Shown: positions 1-7,222 of the stretch, one piece after another | How positions within the stretch are numbered: position 1 is the stretch's first letter | How the letters are laid out: the number at the start of each line of letters is the position of its first letter | Assembly (NCBI GenBank): GCA_049318165.1 | Contig: JBMOGW010000074.1 | Span: 1 to 14,318, forward strand | DNA from: UBA668 sp049318165 | Lineage (GTDB): Bacteria > Actinomycetota > Acidimicrobiia > Acidimicrobiales > Ilumatobacteraceae | DNA: 14,318 bases | Direction of reading: 5' to 3' | The notes under the pieces: generated by a model | What the model was told of the DNA's origin: nothing | The model's input: the letters and a program-made list of their open reading frames with translations, nothing else | Databases searched by the model: none | Made by a program: the position numbers and the translations under genes

Positions 1-624
1 GTGCGCCCGCTGCGCCAGATGACCGGCGGCGCGAGCTTCAACGAGGTGTTCTTCAACGAGGTCCGCGTGCGCGACGACCACCGCCTCGGCGACGTGAACA
101 ACGGCTGGAACGTGGCCCTCACCACGCTGATGAACGAGCGCGCCGCCATCGGTGCGGGCGGCGGTGGTGGCGGCGGCGTGAACATGTACCAGCGCGTCAT
201 CGAGATGGTGCGCCACTACGGGCTCGACAGCGATCCGCTGGTGCGCAACGAACTGGCGAGCCTGCTGATCCACAGCAAGGTGGCCGGCTACAACAACCAG
301 CGCGCCATGGACAAGATCAAGGCTGGCCAGATGCCCGGACCGGAGATGAGCATCGCCAAGCTGGCGGGCACGCTGAACTCGCTGCGCCTGTGCGACTTCG
401 TGTCGAAGATCCTCGGCCCGAAGCTGATCGCCGACTCGGGCGAGTGGGGCACCTACGCGTGGAGCCAGTTGATCCTCGGCACGCCGGGCGGCCGCATCGC
501 CGGTGGTTCGGACGAGGTCATGCGCAACATCGTCGGCGAGCGCGTGCTCGGCCTGCCGAAGGACGCCGGCATCGACAGCACCTCGCCCTTCAAGGACCTG
601 AAGGTCGGCACCCAGAAGGGCTGA
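1..624 (+). CDS. Acyl-CoA dehydrogenase, C-terminal part (5' end outside window)
   Basis: This is the C-terminal part of an acyl-CoA dehydrogenase, a flavoenzyme that puts an alpha-beta double bond into acyl-CoA thioesters and passes electrons to ETF. The visible 207 residues open in the middle of the beta domain: RQMTGGASFNEVFFNEVRV is the usual run in this family, followed by the LGDVNNGWNVALTTLMNER stretch that begins the C-terminal helical domain. Near the end, GGSDEVMRNIVGERVLGLP is the family's conserved C-terminal helix that contacts FAD and the partner subunit. The GTG at base 1 is almost certainly an internal valine codon, not a start, because about half of a normal 380-400-residue protein is missing upstream. 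A run of seven glycines after GA (residues 51-59) lies in a loop and is unusual but in frame. Substrate chain length cannot be told. Its stop lies inside an inverted repeat shared with the converging gene. Confidence 0.95.
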   Translation: MRPLRQMTGGASFNEVFFNEVRVRDDHRLGDVNNGWNVALTTLMNERAAIGAGGGGGGGVNMYQRVIEMVRHYGLDSDPLVRNELASLLIHSKVAGYNNQRAMDKIKAGQMPGPEMSIAKLAGTLNSLRLCDFVSKILGPKLIADSGEWGTYAWSQLILGTPGGRIAGGSDEVMRNIVGERVLGLPKDAGIDSTSPFKDLKVGTQKG

Positions 625-653
625 CGCGCCCAGCGCGACTCGGCCGGCGTCAG
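621..653. terminator. Inverted repeat between convergent genes, possible bidirectional terminator
   Basis: CTGACGC (621-627) is exactly complementary to GCGTCAG (647-653), giving a 7-bp stem with a 19-base loop. The two arms contain the stop codons of the two converging genes: TGA at 622-624 on plus and TGA read from 650-652 on minus. Three of the seven pairs therefore follow from the stop codons themselves. There is no T-tract on either side. It could work as a weak bidirectional terminator, but chance is not excluded. Confidence 0.35.
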
Positions 654-1099
654 TGGCGCCAGAGGTCGTCGTCGGGCTTGGCGAAGACGACGCCATCGCT
701 GCCGGTGCCGTTGGCGCGCTCGGGTTGCGGTGGCGGCGGGGGCAGGAACAGTGTCGAGTCGGGGAACGGCTCGGCCTCGGGCAGTTCCACTTTTCGACGT
801 TCCGGTGATGTCGCTGCGGTCGCCGGCCCGACGTGGCCGGCCCAGGTGCGCAGCGCGAAGCCGGCGGCCACCACCAACAGCGCCATCGGCAAGCCCTGCA
901 CCGCGGTCTGCACGAAGTTCATGACACGCTGCCAGCCGCGTATACCCGCCGGGTCGAAGAACTGTGGCCCCAACACCTTGTCCTGGTAGGCGTTGAACAC
1001 CGCAGCGATCAACGCGCCAATGCACAGCACCCAGCCTGCGGCGATGATCCACCGGGCGGCGCGCTCGAGCGGAATCCGTTCGAAGCGGGGTTCCCTCAT
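650..1099 (-). CDS. Small membrane protein with two predicted transmembrane helices, unknown function
   Basis: I do not recognise this 149-residue protein. It has a short basic N-terminus, a hydrophobic helix at about residues 17-36 (WIIAAGWVLCIGALIAAVF), a polar loop of about 25 residues containing YQDKVLGPQFFDPAGIRGW, a second hydrophobic helix at about 62-84, and a charged, proline-rich tail (PPPPPQP at about 120-126) ending DDDLWRH. The layout suggests an inner-membrane protein with both ends in the cytoplasm. I chose the ATG at 1099 over the in-frame GTG at 1108 because a TACAGT -10 element sits exactly 7 bases upstream of the ATG and would overlap the GTG; this is the spacing of a leaderless transcript. 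It is transcribed divergently from the methyltransferase gene and converges on the acyl-CoA dehydrogenase gene, so context gives no function. Confidence 0.75.
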   Translation of the reverse strand: MREPRFERIPLERAARWIIAAGWVLCIGALIAAVFNAYQDKVLGPQFFDPAGIRGWQRVMNFVQTAVQGLPMALLVVAAGFALRTWAGHVGPATAATSPERRKVELPEAEPFPDSTLFLPPPPPQPERANGTGSDGVVFAKPDDDLWRH

Positions 1100-1106
1100 G
1101 GGCGGC

Positions 1107-1112
1107 ACTGTA
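1107..1112 (-). promoter_or_regulatory. -10 element (TACAGT) for a leaderless transcript of the small membrane protein
   Basis: Read on the minus strand, TACAGT matches the actinobacterial TANNNT -10 consensus and lies 7 bases before the ATG at 1099. Transcription would begin at or next to the start codon. No convincing -35 hexamer is visible at 16-19 bases upstream. The same spacing recurs at two other genes in this window, which raises confidence. Confidence 0.55.
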
Positions 1113-1157
1113 CTGAAATCGCGTCAGCCCCTCAGCAGGACCGCGCGACACTGCGGC

Positions 1158-1913
1158 ATGACCGATCCCGCCGCGTTCTACACCGGCATCGTCGCCGACA
1201 TCTACGGCCCACTGCGCGGCGACGGCCCGCCGGACCCGGCGCCGTACGCGGCGTTCGTTCGCCGCACTGGTGAGCCGGCGCTCGAGCTGGGCTGTGGCGA
1301 CGGCGACCCGCTGCTCGACCTGCGCGAGCTGGGCCTCGACGTCGAGGGCCTCGACTCGTCGCCCGACATGCTCGACCGCTGCCGGGCCCGTGCCGCCGAC
1401 CGCGGTGTCGACGTGGTCGTGTACTGCCAGCCGATGCAGTCGATGCGACTCCCCCGTCGCTACAGGTCCGTCTACCTCGCCGGCCCCACGTTCAACCTGT
1501 TGCCCGATGACGACGCTGCGGCGGCGGCGCTGGCGCGCATCGCCGAACACCTGGCCGACGAGGGCACGGCGTTGGTGCCGCTGTTCATCCCCGAACCGAC
1601 CGACCCGAAGCTGTTCGGTCGGGCCCGCCGACACACCACTGCCGCCGGCGCGCAGATGGCGTTCAGCGCACTGGCCGAGACCTACGACGCCGAGGCACGG
1701 ACGCGCATCACCGACGTTCGATACGAACTCACCGTCGACGGGACCACCACCGTCGACGATCGCCAATGGTTGCTGCACTGGTACACGCGGGCGCAGTTCA
1801 CCGCGCTGGCCGAGGCGGCGGGGTTGCGCGTGGTCGCCGTGCGCACGCATGCGGGCGCCCACGCCGACCCCGACGACACCGACGTGGTCGTCCTGCTGGC
1901 CCGCAGAACTTAA
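1158..1913 (+). CDS. Class I SAM-dependent methyltransferase
   Basis: A 251-residue protein with a Rossmann-type methyltransferase fold. Motif I is ALELGCGDGD at residues 41-50, which binds the SAM methionine part. The acidic end of strand 2 is VEGLDSSPDML at about 62-72, where D66 would hold the ribose hydroxyls. MQSMRLPRRYRSVYLAGPTF at about 94-113 is the post-II/motif IV region. WYTRAQFTALAEAAGLRVV near the C-terminus is the usual helix and strand before the last hairpin. The substrate is unknown; family members with this layout methylate small molecules. The open frame extends upstream to 993, but I start at ATG 1158 because the protein family begins about here and the upstream part is antisense to the divergent gene. 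No clear Shine-Dalgarno sequence or -10 element is seen, so the start remains somewhat open. No neighbour indicates a pathway. Confidence 0.9.
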   Translation: MTDPAAFYTGIVADIYGPLRGDGPPDPAPYAAFVRRTGEPALELGCGDGDPLLDLRELGLDVEGLDSSPDMLDRCRARAADRGVDVVVYCQPMQSMRLPRRYRSVYLAGPTFNLLPDDDAAAAALARIAEHLADEGTALVPLFIPEPTDPKLFGRARRHTTAAGAQMAFSALAETYDAEARTRITDVRYELTVDGTTTVDDRQWLLHWYTRAQFTALAEAAGLRVVAVRTHAGAHADPDDTDVVVLLARRT

Positions 1914-1917
1914 GTTC
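1906..1917. repeat. 12-base perfect palindrome over the methyltransferase stop codon
   Basis: GAACTTAAGTTC is a perfect 12-base palindrome that contains the TAA stop at 1911-1913. It is the most AT-rich short stretch around and lies in the 15-base space before the converging VWA gene ends. It can form only a 4-bp stem with a 4-base loop in RNA, so it is a poor terminator; protein binding or chance are alternatives. Confidence 0.4.
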
Positions 1918-1928
1918 GGTGGGGAGGG

Positions 1929-3140
1929 TCAGGGGACGGGAGTGGCGGTGTGGAGGCCGTGGTCGTTGGCCCAGCGGCCGAGGTGGCGGCCTTCGAGCGC
2001 GGCGGCCAGGAGGTCGGGGAACACGTCGGGGGTGCAGGCGAGCGACGGGACGCCCAGCTCGGCGAGTGCGGCGGCCTCGTGGTGGTCGTACGCGGGCGCA
2101 CCCTCGTCGCTGAGCGCCAGCAGCACCAGCACGGTGACGCCCGACTGGCGCAGCACAGCGACGCGCTCGTGCAGCAGGCCGGGATTGCCGCCCTCGTACA
2201 GGTCGCTCACCAGCACCAGCACGGTGTCGGCCGGGCGGGTGATCAACTGCTGGCAGTAGGCGACGGCCTGCGCGATGTCGGTGCCGCCGCCCAACTGCAC
2301 GCCGAACAGCACGTCGACCGGGTCGTGCGCCACCGACGTGAGGTCGGCGATGGCGGTGTCGAACGCCACCACGTGCGTGCGCAGCGCCGGCATCGAGGCG
2401 AGCACCGACCCGAAGATGGCCGCGTACACCACGCTGTCGACCATGCTCGCCGACTGGTCGATCGCGACGATGACGTCGCGGGCCAGGCTGCGCTGGCGAC
2501 GGCCGTAGCCGACCAGCCGCTCGGGCACCACCGTGCGCTGCTCGGGGATGTAGTGGCGCAGGTTGGCGTGGATGGTGCGACCCCAGTCGATGTCGCCGTG
2601 GCGCGGCCGACGGGTGCGCTGCGACCGCGCCAACGCGCCCTGCACGGCCTGCTTGGTGCGTGCCGCCAGGCGTTGCTCCACCTGCTCGACCACCTGGCGG
2701 ACGACCGTGCGCGCCGTGGCGCGGGTGGCGTCGGGCAACAACGCGTTCAGCTCGACCAGCAGTGACACGAGGTGCAGGTCGGGTTCGACCGACTGCAGCA
2801 TCTCGGGCTCGAGCAGCAGCTGGCGCAGATCGAGGCGGTCGATGGCATCGCGCTGCATCACCTGCACGACCGGTGACGGGAAGTAGCGGCGGATGTCGCC
2901 CAGCCAGCGCGCCACCGACGGCGCCGAGTTGGTGAGTCCGCCGGCGCGACCGCCCGCGCGCCGACCACCCGGCTTGCTGTCGTAGACCGCGGCGAGCGCA
3001 CCGTCGATGCGCACGTCCTGCCCCTCCAGGCCCATCCCGGTGACACCGCTCGGCGCGCCGTCCTCCTCGGCGACACCGCCCAGCACCATGCGCCAGCGGC
3101 GGCGGCGCTCGTGATCGCTCACGCGCTGCAGATCGCTCAC
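1929..3140 (-). CDS. VWA domain protein, CoxE-like, last gene of the SWIM/MoxR operon
   Basis: A 403-residue cytoplasmic protein with a C-terminal von Willebrand factor A domain. The MIDAS metal site is complete: DQSAS at 228-232 (Asp228, Ser230, Ser232), Thr288 in GGGTDIA, and Asp313 in LVLVSDLYEGG. Before it lies a helical region of about 200 residues with acidic and basic stretches and a Gly/Arg patch at 58-68. VWA proteins of the CoxE type pair with MoxR AAA+ ATPases (CoxD/CoxE, NorQ/NorD, RavA/ViaA) and hold the client or a metal through the MIDAS site; the MoxR gene is two genes upstream. The start is the GTG at 3140, which overlaps the DUF5682 stop as GTGA and has GGAG 7 bases upstream. 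The frame is open much further upstream, but that part is antisense noise over DUF5682. The client is unknown. Confidence 0.93.
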   Translation of the reverse strand: MSDLQRVSDHERRRRWRMVLGGVAEEDGAPSGVTGMGLEGQDVRIDGALAAVYDSKPGGRRAGGRAGGLTNSAPSVARWLGDIRRYFPSPVVQVMQRDAIDRLDLRQLLLEPEMLQSVEPDLHLVSLLVELNALLPDATRATARTVVRQVVEQVEQRLAARTKQAVQGALARSQRTRRPRHGDIDWGRTIHANLRHYIPEQRTVVPERLVGYGRRQRSLARDVIVAIDQSASMVDSVVYAAIFGSVLASMPALRTHVVAFDTAIADLTSVAHDPVDVLFGVQLGGGTDIAQAVAYCQQLITRPADTVLVLVSDLYEGGNPGLLHERVAVLRQSGVTVLVLLALSDEGAPAYDHHEAAALAELGVPSLACTPDVFPDLLAAALEGRHLGRWANDHGLHTATPVP

Positions 3141-5320
3141 GACGGCACTCCGAGCATCAGCCGCACGGCCTGCAGCGCCGCCAGCGCGCGTGCGTCGTCC
3201 ACGTCGTCCCCGAAGCCGGTGCCGGTGACGGGCGCCTCGTCGGCCAGCAGCAAGCCCAGTTGGCGGCGCTCGGCGGGTTCGAACGCGCCGAACGTGCGCC
3301 GCAGCAGCGGGACGGTGGACGTGAACGCGTCGGGAGCGAGGCCGGCGATCCAACCGTCGATGACGTCGAGCAGTTCGCGGTCGTGCACCAGCACGGTGCC
3401 GCTGCCGGCGAGGAAACCCTCGACGAACGCCGCGCCGAGTGCCGGCGTGGAGCCGACCGACAGCGAACGCGACAGGTGTGCACCGACGCGCTGACGGTTC
3501 CAGGTGCCGCTGTCGTGCAGCAACCGGGTGGCGCGGCCGCGCACCAGCCCGTGCACGTCGCTGCGTTCGGCGACGATGGTGAGCACGGCCGGCCACTCGC
3601 CACGGCGGGCCGGATGGTCGACGAGTGCGAGCGCGGTCTGCACCGACGCCAGCCGCTCGACCATCGCCGCCGCGGCCTCCTGCGCCAGCGAGCGGCAGGC
3701 GATGACGATGCCCGACACCACGCGCACCACCAGGCCGTCGAACACGCGGCGCAGCGCTGCCGCGTCGGTGCCGCGCACGTCGCCGTAGCGCAGGGCCCTG
3801 GCGAGCGGCCCGAGCGTGTCGATCACCTGCAGCAGGTCGGGGTCGTGTGCGGCGTGGGCCTCCACCTGCGCCACCACCGGTTGCACCACGGACGGCAGGT
3901 CGGCCAGCAGTGCCCGGTCGAGCACCAGCACCAGGTCGGCGAGCGCGGTGAATCCCGCCGCCTGTTCGAGCAGGCGGTGAGCGGCAGCCGATTCCACCGT
4001 CGTGCCGTGCGCCGACAACTCGATGAGGCGAATGGTGAGCTCGGGCTCCCAGCGCAGCGACCACGTCTCACGGAACGTGCCGCTCGAGCCGCGACCTTCC
4101 TCCAACCGGCCCCACGGCACGCCGAGCGCCGAGAGGCGGTGCAGCAGCACCGACCGCTTGCGGCCGTTCGGCGTGCGCAGGTCGAGCTCGACGGTCGCCA
4201 CGTCGGCGGTGGGCTTCAGGCGGGCCGTGCGCTGCTGCGCGGCAAGGTCGCGCGCCAACGGCACCTGCGGCGCGTCGTCGGGCACCTCACCGATCGCGTC
4301 GCCCACCACCAGCTCGCGCTGGATGAGCGCCAGCCCGGTGGACCCGGCCATCACCGCGTCGGCCGCGTCGAGCATCTCGGTGAGCCCCGGCCGCGGCCGC
4401 TCGCGCAGCGCGGCCAACGCGTGGGCGGCGCGGGTGGCGGCGATGAGGTGGTCGGGTGATGCCGACATGCCGCGGTCGCGCAGCAGCCGTGCGGCGTCGA
4501 CGAACCAGGCGCTCACACCCTGCGGGCCGGGGTGACGGAACACGTGCGCGTACCAACCGGGGCTGCGCACACCCGCGCCGTAGCCGCCGGCCGACGCCAG
4601 GCGCCGGTGTGTCCACGGCACCCAGCTGACCGACACCTTCACCTTCGGCAGCCCGCGCAGCGTGGCCGTGTCGACCTTCGCCGCGGGCCACGGTTCCTCC
4701 AGCGCCGGCACGTGCCACGCACCGCACACCACGGCCACCCGCTCGTGCTCGGCAACGGCGGCGCGCAGCACCTTGCGCATGTGCGCTTCACGCTGGGCCT
4801 CGCGCAACGTCGCCGCCTGGCCGCTGCCGCGCACGGCACGCATCGCGTCGGCGACGGCGTGGAACGCCGGGCTGCCGTCGCCGCGGTGTTCGATGACGTC
4901 CTCCCACCACCGCTCGGGATCGGGGTCGCCGGCGGCCGCGGCCAGCGCGCCCAGCGGGTCGGGCACCGGCTCGACGTCGAGCTGCAGCGCGTCGTCGCGC
5001 ACGTCGACCAGCGAATGCGCCAGCGGCAGGTCGATCGCGCGCACCGGCACGTCGTGCTCGGCCGCCCATGTGAAGGCCTGCCACTCGGGGCTGAACTCGG
5101 CGAACGGCAGGAACACGGCCCGGTGCGGCTGGTCGACCACGTGACCGAGCAGCGCCACCGGCGGCCGCAGCTCGGCGTGGCCCACCCAGCGCAGCGCCGG
5201 CTCGCAATCGGCCGGCAACTCCACCAGCACCACCGTCGGCTGCAGCTCGTCGAGGGCGCGCCGCACCGACCGGGCCGAGCCCGGGCCGTGGTGGCGAATG
5301 CCGAGCAGCTGGACGGTCAT
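3137..5320 (-). CDS. DUF5682 family protein (YehM-like), with a possible TraB/EreA-like N-terminal domain
   Basis: A 727-residue protein that I assign to DUF5682 from its N-terminus and context. The start of the protein carries a spaced set of conserved-looking polar motifs: GIRHHGPGSAR (7-17), VVLVELPAD with Glu34, RAIDLPLAH (94-102), REAHMRKVLR (178-186) and VAVVCGAWHVPAL (195-207, Gly200 and His203). This order resembles the TraB/GumN/erythromycin-esterase-like fold, where such His and Glu residues form a metal or active site; that link is my inference. The remaining ~500 residues are mostly helical, without a motif I know. No signal peptide or membrane segment is visible, so it is probably cytoplasmic. 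The ATG at 5320 follows the ATPase stop by 7 bases, and its own stop overlaps the VWA start, so translation is probably coupled. It is the largest partner of the MoxR-VWA pair and may be the effector or client-handling part. Confidence 0.9.
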   Translation of the reverse strand: MTVQLLGIRHHGPGSARSVRRALDELQPTVVLVELPADCEPALRWVGHAELRPPVALLGHVVDQPHRAVFLPFAEFSPEWQAFTWAAEHDVPVRAIDLPLAHSLVDVRDDALQLDVEPVPDPLGALAAAAGDPDPERWWEDVIEHRGDGSPAFHAVADAMRAVRGSGQAATLREAQREAHMRKVLRAAVAEHERVAVVCGAWHVPALEEPWPAAKVDTATLRGLPKVKVSVSWVPWTHRRLASAGGYGAGVRSPGWYAHVFRHPGPQGVSAWFVDAARLLRDRGMSASPDHLIAATRAAHALAALRERPRPGLTEMLDAADAVMAGSTGLALIQRELVVGDAIGEVPDDAPQVPLARDLAAQQRTARLKPTADVATVELDLRTPNGRKRSVLLHRLSALGVPWGRLEEGRGSSGTFRETWSLRWEPELTIRLIELSAHGTTVESAAAHRLLEQAAGFTALADLVLVLDRALLADLPSVVQPVVAQVEAHAAHDPDLLQVIDTLGPLARALRYGDVRGTDAAALRRVFDGLVVRVVSGIVIACRSLAQEAAAAMVERLASVQTALALVDHPARRGEWPAVLTIVAERSDVHGLVRGRATRLLHDSGTWNRQRVGAHLSRSLSVGSTPALGAAFVEGFLAGSGTVLVHDRELLDVIDGWIAGLAPDAFTSTVPLLRRTFGAFEPAERRQLGLLLADEAPVTGTGFGDDVDDARALAALQAVRLMLGVPS

Positions 5321-5327
5321 CGCTGGC

Positions 5328-6428
5328 TCACAGGGTGCGGCACGCCTCGTAGAACTCGTCCCAGCCCGGCCGGTCGCGCACGACGGCCTCGAGGTACTCG
5401 CGCCATGCGACCGCATCGTGCACCGGGTCCTTCACGACGGCGCCGACGATGCCCGCAGCGACGTCGGCAGCCGACAGCAGACCGTTGCCGAAGTGCGCGG
5501 CCAGCGCCACACCGTTGGTGACGACGCTGATGGCCTCGGCGGTGCTGAGCGAACCGCTCGGCACCTTCAGGCTGACGCGGCCGTCCTCGGTGGCGCCGCT
5601 GCGCAGCTCGCGGAACACGGTGACGACGCGGCGGATCTCCTCGTCGGCGGCGGGCACGGCGGGAAGACGCAGCGCGGTGCCCAGCTCGGCGACGCGGCGC
5701 TCGACGATGGCGACCTCCTCGGCGGCGTCCTCGGGCAGCGGCAGCACGACGGTGTTGAACCGGCGGCGCAAGGCGGCCGACAGCTCGTTGACGCCGCGGT
5801 CGCGATCGTTGGCGGTGGCGATGAGGTTGAAGCCGGGCACGGCCTGCACCTCGCCGCCCAGCTCGGGGATCGGCAGCGTCTTCTCGCTCAGCACCGTGAC
5901 CAGTGCGTCCTGCACGTCGCTCGGCATGCGGGTGAGCTCTTCCACTCGCACGATGGCACCGCGCTCCATCGCCCGGAACACCGGCCCGGGCACCAGCGCC
6001 GCAGGTGACGGGCCCTCGGCCAGCAGGCGGGCGTAGTTCCAGCCGTAGCGCAGTGCTTCCTCGGGCGTGCCGGCCGTGCCTTGCACCAGCAGCGTGGAGT
6101 CGCCGCTGATGGCGGCGGCCAGGTGTTCGCTCACCCAGGTCTTGGCGGTGCCCGGCACGCCGAGCAGCAGCAGCGCCCGGTCGGTGGCGAGCGTGGCGAC
6201 CGCCACCTCGATCAGCCGCCGGCGGCCGACGTACTTCGGGGTGATGACCGTGCCGTCGGCCAGCGTGCCGCCGAGCACGTAGGTGACCACCGCCCACGGC
6301 GACAGCTTCCAGCTCGGCGGACGCTCGCGGTCGTCGGCCGCGGCGAGCGCGGCCAGTTCGGCGGCGTGCTCGTGCTCGGCGTGCGGGCGCAGCACGGGCG
6401 CGGCAGGCACGGTGGTGGGGTCGGTCAT
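5328..6428 (-). CDS. MoxR-type AAA+ ATPase
   Basis: A 366-residue AAA+ ATPase of the MoxR group. Walker A is GVPGTAKT at 90-97 (Lys96, Thr97). The Walker B strand is AIVRVEELTRMP at about 158-169, where the usual Asp-Glu pair reads Glu163-Glu164. A long segment typical of MoxR follows: VQDALVTVLSEKTLPI and then FNLIATANDRD with sensor-1 Asn207. The arginine finger region is LRRRF at 220-224, and a C-terminal lid runs to the end. MoxR proteins form hexamers that remodel protein complexes or help insert metals, working with a VWA partner, which is encoded two genes downstream. The ATG at 6428 overlaps the DUF5691 stop as ATGA and has GGAG 5 bases upstream, so the start is secure. The frame is open far upstream but only as antisense or shadow sequence. 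Confidence 0.95.
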   Translation of the reverse strand: MTDPTTVPAAPVLRPHAEHEHAAELAALAAADDRERPPSWKLSPWAVVTYVLGGTLADGTVITPKYVGRRRLIEVAVATLATDRALLLLGVPGTAKTWVSEHLAAAISGDSTLLVQGTAGTPEEALRYGWNYARLLAEGPSPAALVPGPVFRAMERGAIVRVEELTRMPSDVQDALVTVLSEKTLPIPELGGEVQAVPGFNLIATANDRDRGVNELSAALRRRFNTVVLPLPEDAAEEVAIVERRVAELGTALRLPAVPAADEEIRRVVTVFRELRSGATEDGRVSLKVPSGSLSTAEAISVVTNGVALAAHFGNGLLSAADVAAGIVGAVVKDPVHDAVAWREYLEAVVRDRPGWDEFYEACRTL

Positions 6429-7222
6429 GCGGGCTCCAGTTCGGTGAGCATGTGATGGCGGAGACGGGCGAGGTCGGCGAGCGCGAACGCGAGGCCGATG
6501 GATGCGGCCGACGAGGCGACACCGTCGAGCGCGTCGGCGAGCGGCGCGAGCGTGACGGGATCGACCCGGGCGACGAGGTTCACGAGGACGGCGCGGTGCG
6601 CCACGGTGAACGCTCCCGACGCCAGCCCGCCGGCGAGCACCGACGTGAGACGCGCCGCCGGGGCGGTGCGCAGCGAGGCCAGATCGGGCGTGATCGGCAG
6701 TTCGGGCACCTCGGCGATCAGTTCGGCCACCGCCGGCTTGCGTGATGCGCAGGCGAGGCGCGGCGACCAGGAGATCATCCAATCGCCCAACGGCCCGGCG
6801 GCCAGCAGCGCCCGCGCGTGGCGCACGGCGTCGGAGCGGTGGCGGGCGAGCAGCAACGGCACCAGCTCGGGCGACAGGCGGCGGCCGTTGCGCAACACGG
6901 CGAGCACCCACTCGTCCTCCAGCAGCGCCCAGTCGGCGACGACACGGCGCCAGGTGGCGCTGGCCGCGGGCGGCGTGACGGGGCGAGGGTCGTCGTCGGG
7001 CGGGGCCACCAGCGCCGCGGGTGCGGCCGGCAGCACGCCGGCGCGCCGCACCACCGTGGTGGCGGCCACCTGTTGGAGCAGCCGCTGCGACGGCGTGGGC
7101 AACGGCTGGTCGGCCGCCAGGTCGGCCAGGCCGCCCTCGGGCGGCACCGGTGGGTCGCGCCGGTCGGTGCCGAGCAACGCGACGGTGACCATCTCCTGCC
7201 AATAGGTGTCGACCGCGCTCAC
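6425..7222 (-). CDS. DUF5691-like protein of the MoxR-VWA operon, unknown function
   Basis: A 265-residue protein without a motif of known function. I assign it to DUF5691 from its operon position and the N-terminal WQEMVTVALLGTDRRDPP, a pattern I associate with that family; this is less certain than the neighbours. The rest is Ala/Leu-rich and looks all-helical, with short conserved-looking pieces such as DWALLEDEWVLAVLRNG and GDWMISWSPRLA, as in helical-repeat scaffold proteins. It may be shorter than typical members, but I cannot verify this. The GTG at 7222 overlaps the SWIM gene stop as GTGA and has AAGG about 7 bases upstream; its own stop overlaps the ATPase start as ATGA. This double coupling suggests it is made in fixed ratio with the SWIM protein and ATPase and may bridge them. 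Confidence 0.75.
   Translation of the reverse strand: MSAVDTYWQEMVTVALLGTDRRDPPVPPEGGLADLAADQPLPTPSQRLLQQVAATTVVRRAGVLPAAPAALVAPPDDDPRPVTPPAASATWRRVVADWALLEDEWVLAVLRNGRRLSPELVPLLLARHRSDAVRHARALLAAGPLGDWMISWSPRLACASRKPAVAELIAEVPELPITPDLASLRTAPAARLTSVLAGGLASGAFTVAHRAVLVNLVARVDPVTLAPLADALDGVASSAASIGLAFALADLARLRHHMLTELEPA

Noticed and set aside
1..3. GTG at base 1 as a true start of the acyl-CoA dehydrogenase
   Set aside because: The residues that follow are the middle of the protein in this family, so the gene begins before the window.
993..1157. Longer methyltransferase start at 993 or 1098
   Set aside because: The added residues are antisense to the divergent membrane protein and do not resemble a methyltransferase N-terminus.
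453..1862. Minus-strand open frame of 469 codons across the left genes
   Set aside because: It is low-complexity, Arg/Val/Gly-rich and antisense to a clear methyltransferase and the dehydrogenase end.
3141..4064. Upstream extension of the VWA frame, seeming to give 711 residues
   Set aside because: It lies over DUF5682 in a shadow frame and is Arg/Gly-rich; the GTGA overlap with GGAG at 3140 is the natural start.
3260..4459. Plus-strand open frame of 399 codons opposite DUF5682
   Set aside because: It is His/Arg/Gln-rich with no fold-like pattern, typical of the antisense of a GC-rich gene.
6429..7202. Upstream extension of the MoxR frame, seeming to give 624 residues
   Set aside because: It is the shadow of the DUF5691-like gene; the ATGA overlap and GGAG site fix the start at 6428, directly before a normal MoxR N-terminus.
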